From: Guillardia theta CCMP2712
Taxonomy: Eukaryota > Cryptophyceae > Pyrenomonadales > Geminigeraceae
Length of the DNA stretch: 64,000 nucleotides
Direction of reading: 5' to 3'
Assembly (NCBI RefSeq): GCF_000315625.1
Contig: NW_005434611.1
Coordinates: forward strand, 121,523 to 185,522
A program made the translations under genes and the position numbers. This document shows, piece after piece, positions 28,033-39,921 of this stretch. The notes below the pieces were generated by a model. The model did no database searches. It was not told the origin of the DNA and was given only the letters and a program-made list of their open reading frames with translations. How positions within the stretch are numbered: the stretch's first letter is position 1; each line of letters starts with the position of its first letter.

Positions 28033-30243
28033 ATGATTGAAATGAGCATGTACAGTGGATTGTTGCTCCTGCTCCTTACCCTCATTCTCTCTTGTTGGTC
28101 CGTTCCTTTCACGTCCGGGGAGGAGGAAGCAGCTCTGGAGACGGTGGACACGTTACAGGAGGAAGAGGTGCAGGAGGAAGGAGGAGGTTGCAGGTTCTTC
28201 GTCTTTCCTCCTGCGGACTTTGAGTTCTCGGACGACCCCCCCGTCCTCACCATCCACATAGACGGATGTCCTATGGGCTACTTGCGTATCGAACTTCACC
28301 TGACGACAAACGGTCACGACGTCCTCCTCAAGAACTTCAACGTCAGGATGGGAGAAGAGAAGGAGGAGCCGTTGCTGGGAGGCTTGCAGCCTGCGCAGGA
28401 GGAGCAGGAGATGGAGGAGGAGGCTGTGCGATACAGTAGGCATCTTACCCTGGTCCTTGGTGAGCTTGTCAACAACTACGTGTACCAGGGGACGGTGAAG
28501 ACGTTCGAGGTATCGGGGGAGGGGACGCGGCCGATGTCTGTCCACCCGATGCGCTTCACTGTGCGCATGCCATCAACTCCGCAAGTCTTGATCAGCTTCC
28601 CGCCACAGGGCTGGAGGTTCGAGGGAGGGTCAGAGGTCCAGGTGATCCTGACGATCTCCGAGGGGACGGGGGAGCGGCAGACGTCGAAGTTCGTGTCAGT
28701 TCTGGTAGTGTGGTTCCTCAATGGGGTTTACCAGGGGGTCGTTAGGAACCGAGCGAACCAGTTCGAGCTCCCGACGGGGATTGAGAGGAGGAGGAGGGGA
28801 GAGTACAATTTGACTGTGATGCTCCTGGACATTGCTCTACATCCCTATGATGCGAATGCGTCTGTGCTCTTCTCGGTTGTGCCAGAGGAGGAGAAGGAGG
28901 AAGAAAGGGACGAGACGGAGGGAGGGAAGAAAGCTTGCCTGCTGAGAGAGGAAGAGGTATGCTCGCTGACTGCTGCTGCTGCTGCTAGTGATGACAACGA
29001 TGTTGTCAGGTCGTTCACAATGATTGGGCAACCTTCATGTTCAACGAGTATGAATCCTTCTCTTCTCCAGCCAATTTGCACCAACCAGGTTTAACATCTA
29101 CACGAACCTGAATGTTTTGCCTTCTCACATCCATTCCTTGTTTTCCATTCCTTGGTAGTGAATCAGACTGCCGGCTGCCAACACAACTGCACGCAAGGGC
29201 GGTGCGTCGACGGTGTCTGCATCTGCAACCCGGACTTCTTCGGAGAGGATTGCTCTGCCTCTCCCTTCCTCCACTCCTCCTTCCTCCCCGAGGTGCAGCT
29301 GCGAACTCTCGCGGAGACGCTGCCAAGTCCTTGACGTGGAAATCTTCTCACCTCCCTCCGACAGGTGCTGACACAGGATCTGCCGTGCACTCCGAGGCAG
29401 TCAAGGGATACGCTCGAGAGATTCACCCCGCTGTTCCTGCGCCACGTCATTGCCTCCCAGGTCACCCTTGGAATGTTTACAGCCCCATCGCTTCAGGTCA
29501 TTGACAACTTTTGACGCCATCAGTACAAGCAAGCATGCGACCGGCAGACGATCTTCTTTCAGGACATTTCGGTTGGCAACAAGGTGAACAAGAACAGTCA
29601 AGGAATCCTTTTCACACTGCTGATACTACTCCTGCTCTGCTCTGCCCTGCTCTGCTCTGTGCTGTGCTGTGCTGTTCTGCCCTGCCCTGTCCGCTCCGCT
29701 CCATCCTTCTCCCCTCTCCACTTGCTAATGCTGTGCGCTGCTCTCGTCTCATTTCGTCTGCTCCTCCACTCCTCCTGTCCACCTCTCCCCTCCACTTCCT
29801 CTCCTCCTCCTCCTCTCCCCCCCTCACCTCACCTCCAGGGCATCGGATTTGCATTGCGGTGGCTCTCAACAGCTCTCGTCCAGGTGCCTCCCCTCCCATC
29901 CGGCAGTTTGCGGGGTTTTGACAAGCAGCTGGGCAGGCGATGGGTGTCAACAGATCCCTCGTGGTGGACTCCAGCTGGAGTTGGATGAACTTCCCACCTT
30001 GCCATGAGCTCGGTTGCTCTCGACCGCTGCGTCTCCTCTGCTGACGTGTCATCCTGCAAGGACTCGAGTGTTACCTCGAACGCGCGTCCGCCTGCCGGGT
30101 CAACCGGACGGAGGGTGCCAATGCTGATCATGTGCCGACAGTCCAGGTGGGAGGAAGACGTGGTGGAGGAGGGGCGACGTGGGAGGAGGAGGAAATGGAG
30201 GGAGAAAAAGGGAAGGGAAATGGGGGAGGAGAAACATGAGAGA

Positions 30244-30302
<59 letters not shown>

Positions 30303-31681
30303 TGGGGACGAAGGGGGAAGAGGATGGGGAAGGAAGACAACGACGACGAGGAAGAAGATGGAGAGAGAAAGGAAGAGAACTGATGTCTTCGTTACCTCTT
30401 CCATCCTCGCCGTCTCGACATCTCCACTTTCGTTTGTTCAGGACATTCCAGAGTCGCTCAAAGGCATGGGAGCGGTGAGGGTCCAAGAGACTACCCCTCA
30501 CTTGGCAGCCATTCGAACCCCCCCTTCCTCCTCTCCGCCCCTCTGCTTCTACTGACCTTCTGCTCCTCACCATCACCTCCTTGCCTCTCTCTTCCACACA
30601 CCTCCTGTCTTCCTCGTCAGACTCCTCCGCGACTCGCCTTCTCTCCCCATCTCCTTTCCAACCCTGACGGAATCTATGTCTTCTCCTTCACGTCCCTCCT
30701 AGCACATCCTACCTACCTTCTCCTCAGCCCAGACCCGCCCCCCTTCCGCCCAGCTTCTCCTTCTCCTCCCCTTTCCCCTCACCCTGCTCCCTTCCTGCCC
30801 AACTCACCTCCTCTCTTCAGCTCTGGCTCTCCTCCCTCGCCCTCGCCCACCTCACCCGTCCGATCTTGGCCTTCGCTAGCAGGAAGCCGCAACCCCTCCT
30901 CCAGCCCTCCCGAGCGGCTCATCCTCCTCCTCGCAGGCTGCGGCAGGTCAAGACAGAGATCGGCTTCCACGGGAGCATCATTGGTGTTCATGTTCGACAC
31001 GGAGATTCTTGCTTCGACGACAACAGAAAGTGAGGCTACAAGAACAGATCTGTCCTCCTATCTGCCCTCCTGCCTCACGACTTTCTCCTCCTCCCTGCTC
31101 ACTTTCAGCGTTTCTTCTGTTGTCCATACCCCTTGGACCTCCCGTCTGCTGTTCTGTTCCTACACGTTTGCTTCCGTTTACCTCTCTAACTCTTCGTCTT
31201 TTTATTCTCCTCCCCCTCCCCTTTCTCCTCCCCCCCCCCCCTCCCCCTCCTCGTTTTTTTCCTGTCCTCCTCCTTCTTCTCTATCTCCTCAGAGGCTGCC
31301 TACCGTTCCATCGCTATCTCGAGGGGATCCAACACCTCAGACGCAAGTAGCCGCTCCCATATAGCTTCTCCTCCTCTCAGTCCTCCTCTCAGGTATAATA
31401 TCTCAAAGGTCTTCATCGCATCCGATGATCCTCAGGTCCGTCCTTCCTCCTCGTGCTTCCGTTCTGAACCTCTTCTCTTCCCTTCCCTTCCCTTCCCTTC
31501 CCTGACCCTTCTCTCCTCCTTTTCCGACCTCTTCCCCACCTTGGTCCTCCTGTTCCTGCTCCTGTTGCTGCTCCTGCTGCTGCTCCTGTTGCTGCCCCTG
31601 CTCCTGTTGCTGTTGCTGCCCCTGCTCCTGTTGCTGCTCCTGCCCCTGCTCCTGTTGCTGCTCCTGTTGCTGCTCCTGTTG

Positions 31682-31745
<64 letters not shown>

Positions 31746-31771
31746 TGCTGCTCCTGTTGCTGCTCCTGTTG

Positions 31772-31810
<39 letters not shown>

Positions 31811-31921
31811 ATCCTGCTCCTGCTCCTGCTCCTGTTGCTGCCCCTGCCCCTGCCCCTGCCCCTGCTCCTGCTCCTGCCCCTGCTCCTGTTGCTGCTCCTG
31901 TTGCTGCTCCTGCTCCTGTTG

Positions 31922-31955
<34 letters not shown>

Positions 31956-33138
31956 TGCTGCCCCTGCTCCTGCTCCTGTTGCTGCTCCTGCTCCTGCTTC
32001 TCCTCCTCTCCCAGGTGATCGACGAAGCTCGACAGCAGCTGCTCCAGGAGCGGGTTCAGCTCATATCTCAAGTTCCAACCTCACCTCGGAGTTCTCACCT
32101 TGACTTGCTTCCAGCCCTTCGACAGATCACAGCTGGACTCCGAGCTGAGAATTGAGCATCGAGTCCGCCACGGGCTTGTCTCTGCGCTTCCCCCCCTTGC
32201 TCCTTCCTCACTCCCTCGCCTCCTGCAGGTCGATCGCCGCATGGCGGTGGAGTCAGCCCTCATCGACCTCCTCCTGCTCCAGTCCTGCGACTGTTTCATC
32301 CTCACCCTCCGGAGGTCACGACTGACCTCTTGTCTTCGTTCTCGTCCTCGTCCTTGTCTTTTCCACTTCCACTTCCACTTCCTCGTCCTCTGCCCTGCCC
32401 GTGCTATAGTCCCCGTTTCCTTCCCGTATTGGTTCTTGTTACCTTGTTGCCATCTTCGTCCTCGCTCAACGGCTCTTGCTCGTCTCCTCCACTGCCACCA
32501 TCTCCTCGCCCTCCCCCTTTTCCATATGACTTCCCAGCAGTCACTTCGGAGCAGCAGCGCTTCAGCTGGCTCTTGCTGCTCGGGGGTGAAGTTTGAGCGA
32601 AAGGAGGAGGAGGAGGAGGAGGAGGAGGAGGAGGAGGAGGAGGAGGAGGAGGAGGAGGAGGAGGAGGAGGAGGAGGAGGAGGAGGAGGAGGAGGATGCAG
32701 TTGTTGATCCAGCTCTCTCAGATATCTGCCTCCGTACATCTCTCTCGACGGTCCTCTCTTTCCTATCCATGACGGGAAGCATGAGCCTTACGTGGGTGCA
32801 TATGATGGCGCTAGCGGTTGATGAGGGCTATGGCACTGACAATCACAATGACAATGATGATGATGATGATGATGATGACGATGATGACGATGACGATGAT
32901 GATGATGATGATGATGATGAGGACGATGACGATGATGATGATGATGATGAGGACGATGATGGTTTGATCACCAGTTGTAGTTGCTTCCCTCCCATAACTT
33001 GAACACCTCAGGTTCCAAACGTGCATCATCGCGAATGGGTATCTGAGCATTATGGTCAGGGAGAGTTTAAGGAGAGGAACTGGTTGGAAAGATATTTTTG
33101 AGAACATACAACCCCACTTTCCTTGCCTACCACCTTGA
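28033..33138 (+). CDS. Secreted/Golgi EGF-domain protein with FUT8-like (GT23-type) fucosyltransferase domain
   Basis: About 17 exons from ATG 28033. [20 protein letters not shown] is a signal peptide or membrane anchor. A luminal region follows, then one EGF-like module with six Cys ([20 protein letters not shown]) at 29167-29292. The catalytic part follows: [52 protein letters not shown], then [15 protein letters not shown] (the VHVR-GD donor-site motif of FUT8-like enzymes), [32 protein letters not shown] and [16 protein letters not shown]. The family transfers fucose or a related sugar from a GDP donor in the Golgi. Intron 30031-30060 is only 30 nt. The exon pair around 31,029/31,293 is one base out of phase. 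The terminal exon splices in phase to a TGA at 33136-33138, or ends at 33101 in the other frame. Confidence 0.78.
31546..32000 (+). repeat. (CTCCTG)n hexanucleotide tract with CTGTTG/CCCCTG variants, intronic
   Basis: About 450 nt of CTCCTG-family units filling the intron 31436-32014. Poly-Leu (plus) and Gln/Glu (minus) frames through it are artefacts. Confidence 0.95.
32603..32695 (+). repeat. (GGA)n trinucleotide tract
   Basis: About 31 GGA/GAG units in the last intron of the fucosyltransferase-like gene. Confidence 0.95.
32856..32962 (+). repeat. (GAT)n trinucleotide tract with GAC interruptions
   Basis: About 35 GAT/GAC units in the same last intron. Asp and Ile homopolymer frames are artefacts. 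Confidence 0.95.
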
Positions 33139-36100
33139 TTCCATTTCTTATACTCTGCGCAAAGAAATCACACCAAAGGCTGTACAAACTGTCGACCGCT
33201 CCAGCTCTCTTGTGGCGCAACCTGCGAAACAGAGGAATAGCTGTAAACATGTTCCCTGCAGAGAGAGCTCCCTCCTCTCTTCAACCTTGGAACTTTTACC
33301 TTAATTATCGTTGCACTTTGTTTCAAGGTTCGGATTGGAACTTCGACCCCTCAAGTATCTGTCAAGTTGAAAAAGAATGGATGACAGGTGACCGTTTCTA
33401 TCCATCTTTCGGGTGAGCATGACATCAACAAAGATGTCATTACTCGTGTCGTGTCGTGTCGTGTCGTGTCGTGTCATGTCTTTCCACACTGCCTGATCTG
33501 ACTCTCTTTTGCACTTTCCCACCTCTTGTCCGGTCATCTTCAATGTCAACACGTTCTCTTTAGTTCATCCAGGATCTTTCTCCTTCTCCTTCTCCTTCTC
33601 CTTCTCCTTCTCCTTCTCCTTCCCAGCTGGTTGACAATACTCGCTGCTCCAGACGCTGCCACTGTTTGACAGCCTCTCCCCAGTCTCCCCACTGCCACGA
33701 GCATCGTGCCCCTGCTCCCCCCCCCTCCTCCCATCCTCGATCATCTTCCTTCCACTTTCACTGGTTCATGTCTATGATAAGTTTTGGATCTAACTTTATT
33801 GCATTACATCCTCTCTATGACCTCTTCAACACGTTTCATCCTACTCCCCGTCCACCTTTCCCTGGGCGCCTATGGAGGCGCAGACTTGAGATCGCATTCC
33901 CTCCCTTCTTTCATCTCTCACTGAGAGAGGCTCCTCGTCCTTCCTCTCTTCTTTCCTCTGCAGTCTCTCACTTCTAACGTGTTCTCATCCTCCTCGCTGC
34001 AGATTGTCGTCTTCTCAACCCTGCTCCGTCAAAGCTCACGTCCTTCAGCGAGGTCCTCTCGTCGAGACATCCTCTTCTCTTGCTCGCAATAGCCTTGCAA
34101 GCATGAGAGTCTCGTCGCTCCTCGACGTGCCATGCTCTCTCCCTCTCTCCCTCTCTCTACTTTCACTCCAACGCCCCATTCGTGTGTCGACACCACCAGC
34201 CATTTAGCACATGGCGCTTTGTAAGGTCGAAGGGGGTGGGTTAGGGAATGCTGATGCAACCCCTGGTTTCGACTGCTTTTTGATGGGTGGTATTCAGTAT
34301 GGGTAGGTAGGTCCTATCAGAAAAGCAAACGGTCGCATCCAAGAAACCACCCTACCCCCTCAAATCACCATATTAGCACCCATGTACATACATTTTCTCT
34401 ACGCCGTCTCCTTGTTGATTACACTACCCCACTCACCATTCGCCAGGATGATCTTTCTAGTACCCCTACCTTTTCCTACCAAATTCTCTAACTTTCCCTG
34501 GTAGTATATGTACCCCAGCCTTCACCACCCCCCCTGTATGGATTGCTGATTGAACATGTCAGTGTCATCTACACCGACAAACACGGGGGTTGAGAAACAA
34601 AACGAGAGCGGCACAGGAGCGAGAGAGAATGCAGGAGGGAGGAATGGAGAGAATGAAGGAAGATCGAAGTCGATTAGTGTGAGAGCATATACCTGACCCT
34701 GATACTCTCGTCAAGTTGATAAACACTTGCGACAAAAATGCTGAATCCTTGACTGAAAAAGTTGATCGATGTATCTATTTAGTCTTAACACACTCTCTGC
34801 TTCCCGTACTGCAGGACTTGATTGTGTACACCTCAATGTTTCCAATACTCAGCGTTAAGACGAGGATATGAACGAGGATGGGGATATGAGCAATGATTTG
34901 AACGAAGATTTGAATGAGGATTACGAGCTGATATTAGTGCTTGAATAAGCTTCTTTATCATGAATCCCTAGGGTATTGTGGCCTTAAGTCTCATCTTGAA
35001 CTACATTCACTCATTCGCCGTACACCCTCTTTATGCTTGCTTCAGATTCGTGTCCTTCACTGCTCCCAGCCCACCCCCACAAGGTCCTCATCCCAACCAG
35101 TGCAATCATCTTCGTTGTTCGATACCTAGGTTGAGACATCTAGCAGAGCCCTACTTGTTCCCAGGCGATGGCTCAAGCTGACTTTGCTCCCATATCGCTG
35201 CTGTTTTGATGACCTGATGTGTATTCCTGTTCAGATTTCACCTCCAAAGTCCATGCACACTTGTGTTCTTTGATGAGAACGTTTGGCTTTGACTCATACA
35301 CGTTCATCACTTTCCATCTTCTTCTCAAGAACTCAAACTCTTGTGTGTGGTTGTTGCAGTGATACTTTGTCTATGGTGCAATTCCTTTATTCCACTCGTC
35401 AAGTACTCGATCAATTACATTTCAGAATCCTGTGTTTCAACCTATCTGTCATCTATCCCCACTTCTGTAGGTTCCTTGTTCTTTCTCTGCAACACTGATA
35501 GGCCTATCAATGGCTTTCTCCTTGACATGGAATGAATTGCGATGTGGGAATTCCCCGTTTTGGTTGGTTGTGCTGTATATCCAGTTTTCCGCTCCTTTCA
35601 CATCATGTAATGCTTCTCTTGCCTGTGCACGACCTGACGCGGGACGGCTTTGTGCCACTGATGTATGATATTTACGTGCAAACAAGTCAACAGGAGGTTG
35701 TCCCACGTAAAGAACTTTTCGTGGTCATCGCGGCCTTTCCTTTTCTGCTCGGCTCATGTGCATCATTGTAGAGCCATAGGCATCTTTAAAATAGCATTCT
35801 CATGCTATGATTCTAGAATCATCTTTAATCAGTACAGTTTGTTGGAGCATGTTGTGTACAAGTCGAAGAAACTGACGATCTAGCCTCAACTCCCAGACTC
35901 ACTCAGAGCCACTGCTCCTTCGTGCAGAAAGGCTACCATCATCTTGCCTTATACTTGATTGCTTGCTCGCTATGAATGTTTACATGTTGCGCAAGTCTTT
36001 TGTTCTATCTCGCTCGACTTATGTGCGTCTACCCTGTCATTTCGTTTCTTTGCCGCCATAATCCAAGATGAGCCGTGACAGTACTCTGTGGCATGGCGCC

Positions 36101-37794
36101 CCCACCCCCACCCCCACCCCCTTGATGCATAGACATTTGCCCGGCATACAGCAGGTTCAAATTGCTTTCCTTTTTTTGTTCTTTTTTTTGTTTTTTTGTT
36201 CATGTGTAGTAAATAAGAGAATTGAGAGATGCGACCACGGGTGTAATACCATTAAAGAGGAGGGGTACCTAACAGCTGCAGGGATCGTGAGCGAAAATGC
36301 ATCGATTGGATTTTTTGAGAGTCATGGACCCGAGATATTTTTTTTTCACACAGCGCAAGTTGCCCATTGAAAGACGGGGTACTTTACGGATTCTTAGGGG
36401 GTAGTGCACCATGTGCACACACTGTGATACCCTCTGCACACAACTGATCACCCACCATAATGTCAGCCCCTAGTACCAACCCTGCAACCTCGAAACATCC
36501 CCTGCTCAAAAGAATTCTCCTCGACTGCTCTAGGTCTGAAAACGATCAAGAGCATCCCTCTGAAATTCATCGTAGCCCTGACCCACGGGGGGACAGCCCT
36601 GCGACCCTGTTGTGAATCGAGCACGTATACCACCCAGACACAATGGACCCCTCGACCCCGCTCCCCTTTCTTTTTTTGGGACAAAGATTGGAAGGTCAAG
36701 ATAATAACCTTCTGCTAAAAGTATTATACAATCATATATCTTTTGTATCCTTTATAAATAACTAATTCTTTTAAAGCCCATCATCGACGAATAATTATAT
36801 ATATTTAGCCTACTTGCCTTCCAGAACCTTCTGTGGTATAAAAACACCGGTTGTCCCACCGTCCACCCTACCCACCTTTCAAGTCCCTCTAGTCATTCGC
36901 CACCTTGACCTTCTCGCTCCGACCACCAACCCCACCCCCCCTCCTTAACCTTCCTACCCACCTGATTTCCACAGGTCGGCTAGCAAAAGTCACTGTAACT
37001 GGACAATAAAAGAGCCACCCAGGGCTACCAATGGACCCCTACCCCCAGACACGGAGACTTGACCCCATTTTTCAATCACCTACCCCTATCTCCCTGTGAG
37101 GGGGTAATGATTTACCACACAACGAGACGATGCGATCTTTCATATCTTCAGTTGAATCTCGAGATGGGGTACTTAGACTGTCCCAGAGGTCCTAGGCCTT
37201 GTACCAAGAGGTGCTATGTACTACTACCTTCCTAGCACCCTGTAGAATGAGACCAGGCTAGTCCTAGGTCCTACCGTGTGTCGAGCAGTCTACGCCGCGT
37301 CGGCCTCTGCAATGGGTGTTGTTATGTCGGGGTGAATGGGCGACCAGGACAATGCATGGGAGAGGGAGGGCGAGGGGAGAGGGGCGGGGGGAAGCGAGGA
37401 TAGGAAGGAGGGAATGAAATCCAGGGTGATTGAGAAAGATATGTCGCTCGATCGTGACGGCAAGATCTTGATTCCATGATTCGTAGGGGAGGGGAGGGAG
37501 CTTTCATGGTGAAATCTGTGACCCGTTCTGTAGTTTTCCATGTAATAGACTGCTTCACATGAGCACAAGCTCCTTTTTTTGACTTTTTGATCTGCAGGAA
37601 TGATATCAAGATTTCTCCATTTCTTGTGATCAGGGGGCGATTACGAAAAAATGGCAGCTTGCACTCTGCCGTTCCACATTTTGTCGCAACAGCTGGTGAG
37701 CCCGAGAAGCTCGCTTGCCACGCTCATGCAGAAATTTCAGCGGAGGAGCTGAGGATGTTTATTCTTTGTGTCTGATCAAACTTGAAAGAGAGAG
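33139..37794. other. 4.7-kb region without a supportable gene; two GGGGTA/TACCCC islands
   Basis: 33,450-33,480 is (GTGTC)n and 33,576-33,622 (TTCTCC)n. Pyrimidine tracts to 34,150 look like intron sequence of an undetected plus-strand gene, but no exon pair could be built. 34,210-34,560 and 36,240-37,270 are rich in GGGGTA and its complement, changing strand within the region. 34,700-36,200 is lower in GC with no long conserved frame. 36,720-36,800 is markedly A+T-rich. Confidence 0.55.
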
Positions 37795-39057
37795 ATGGAA
37801 GCCGGAGCTGGGGCAGGAGCCTTACTGGGGAACGGTCTCCTTCCCGAACAGGATCAGGATCCGGATGCAGCCGATCCAACACTAGGAAGGCGGAAGCGAA
37901 GGCATCAGGTCAGCAAGCTTGTGCTCTCCATGCGAACTGAGCTGCGACAGGTTTCCATTGCCTGCGTCGTGTGTGCCAAGGCAAAGGCAGCTTGCAACGA
38001 CGCCCGTCCTTGCAAGCGATGCATCCGCCTAGGAAAGGAGGAGCAATGCATCGACAGCGCCGATGTTCGTGCGCAATGGTGGATACAGAAGTCGAGGGGA
38101 GACGTTGCACAGCTTCCAAGCTCAACAAAGAAGTCTCGTGCAGTTTGCTCTGCCCTCTACTTCCACGGTTCTTCGTTCCTTCAGTCCAGCCACTTCCAGC
38201 TACCCAAGAACGTCGCGTGCATGGCTTGCAACAAGGCGAAGGCGCGGTGCGATGGCTGCAGGCCTTGCTCACGATGTCGGGACAGAAAGATCGATTGCGT
38301 CAATCTTACGAAGCAACCGAGGGAGCAAGAGGACTCTGACATCCCGGCAGCAGTGCCTCCTGTGCAGGATGGGATGGAAGATGATTTCGAAGAAGCCACG
38401 GTTGGCAGTAAGGGGATGGACATCTTCGAGGAGATCGTGAATGCATCCCAAGGGCAGCAAGTTGGCATCATGGGAGAGTATCCGGACCCTTCGATTCACA
38501 ACAGTAGGTTCCAGGTCAAGGAGGAGCCGGGGGAGGTACTGCGTTTTGCAAGGGAGGGCAGGGCGTTGCAGGGGCAGCACATGAGGATGAATCTTCCTTC
38601 CAGCAGCTCTGCGTTCCCGATGGACATCTTCTCCACCGACGAGCTCTCCTTCATGAGCCAGATGAACTATCGTGATGCCTTGGACAACAGAGTCCCTGAT
38701 CCTGCTTTGGCCATGCTCCAGGAGTCGTCGTACAGGCCTCCTCCTCTGGCTCAGGAGCCCCTATATCAGCCTGTTCTGATCAACTCGCCTTCTCATGCTG
38801 ATTCAACGTTTGAGCGTCAGGCTCCGTACTTGAGCTCTCGCCCAGCTGCTGCCAAGGCGCTCACTGCTGAAGTTGGCCAGCAGCCCTTGATGCAAGTTAC
38901 GACGAGCAGAAGCAGATTTCAGTGGGAGCAGGAGCAGCAGATGCTGGAGCAAGGGATTGCTGCGAGCTCGGTGCGTCTGGGATATCGAGGAGGAATGGGA
39001 GGTGCTGACGGTTTATGCAGCAGCGAGGAATTTGCATTTCTGGCCGTGGAAATGTGA
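37795..39057 (+). CDS. Protein with two tandem Zn2Cys6 (Gal4-type) clusters, putative transcription factor
   Basis: Open from ATG 37795 to TGA 39057. Probable short introns at 37909-37950 (GTCAGC...CGACAG) and around 38,080-38,200 would keep the frame. The first cluster reads CVVCAKAKAACNDARPCKRC followed by IRLGKEEQC, spacing C-x2-C-x6-C-x5-C-x2-C-x8-C. The second reads CMACNKAKARCDGCRPCSRC then RDRKIDC, spacing C-x2-C-x6-C-x5-C-x2-C-x6-C with one extra Cys. Each is a full binuclear zinc cluster, a DNA-binding fold best known from fungi. A basic RRKRRH precedes the first. The rest is acidic and Gln-rich, as in activation regions. Nuclear role inferred. An AATAAA follows at 39170. Confidence 0.82.
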   Translation: MEAGAGAGALLGNGLLPEQDQDPDAADPTLGRRKRRHQVSKLVLSMRTELRQVSIACVVCAKAKAACNDARPCKRCIRLGKEEQCIDSADVRAQWWIQKSRGDVAQLPSSTKKSRAVCSALYFHGSSFLQSSHFQLPKNVACMACNKAKARCDGCRPCSRCRDRKIDCVNLTKQPREQEDSDIPAAVPPVQDGMEDDFEEATVGSKGMDIFEEIVNASQGQQVGIMGEYPDPSIHNSRFQVKEEPGEVLRFAREGRALQGQHMRMNLPSSSSAFPMDIFSTDELSFMSQMNYRDALDNRVPDPALAMLQESSYRPPPLAQEPLYQPVLINSPSHADSTFERQAPYLSSRPAAAKALTAEVGQQPLMQVTTSRSRFQWEQEQQMLEQGIAASSVRLGYRGGMGGADGLCSSEEFAFLAVEM

Positions 39058-39169
39058 ATGGGGGGGATCTTACGCAGGCATTTCGAGCTCCCGGAACAGA
39101 TCGTCAGCGCTGATATGTGAGGGGAATAGATGGCCGTTTTTTATCTGAAAGATGTAGCAAAACAACAAC

Positions 39170-39175
39170 AATAAA
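39170..39175 (+). terminator. Polyadenylation signal AATAAA
   Basis: Lies 113 nt after the stop of the Zn2Cys6 gene in A-rich sequence. Confidence 0.5.
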
Positions 39176-39836
39176 TGTCAATGAAAGCGTAATCATCGTC
39201 TGAAAGCCTCGACGACGACGTTCAATGCTAGAAAGTTTGACATGTCCCAATACTGCATTCGCACCATTCTGTCCTTCCTATGCTTCTTTGATTGCAAGAC
39301 TTGCCATCTGCATTGGAAGTTGCCAATGTTGGCACACCCTTCGCTCTCTTTGCACATCGCGTTACATCGCCACAAATATTGCAGAATTGCAGAAGAAGTT
39401 CATAGACAGACGAAGAAAAGGAGCAGAACAAGAAGAATGAACAAGAGAGAAAGAGACAAAGAGGGAAAGAGAGAAAGAGGGAAAGAGAGAAAGAGAGAAA
39501 GAGAGAAAGCTCTCTGTTTCTCCGTTCTTGAGTGTGATCAACTACTTATGTTCCGAGTCGTTCCTGTTCATTTTGAGCTTTCTCGATCTCTCCCCTTCCC
39601 CATCACCATCTTGGGAAACTACGTTCCTTTCTATAGTGCTCTCACTCTTTACCATCTTTCAAACAATTGCAACTGACAGATATTGATACGGCTACGTCTG
39701 TGCATAACTCTTCTCCAAACTTCCTTTTATCCATTTCACTTCCGCCAGCCTTGCTGGCCGTCCAGCCTCAGTCTAATGGTCTGGGATCCTTCCTGCCTTG
39801 TTACCTGCTTACTTGGATCATCTTTCACTGAAATCC

Positions 39837-39921
<85 letters not shown>

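Noticed and set aside
31403-32155. Poly-Leu (plus) and Gln/Glu (minus) frames of over 200 residues
   Set aside because: Both lie in the (CTCCTG)n intron of the FUT8-like gene, whose neighbouring exons have conserved motifs in another frame.
39837-39921. Tandem array considered as CRISPR
   Set aside because: 4-bp perfect microsatellite with no spacers; eukaryotic context. No CRISPR-like array anywhere in the window.
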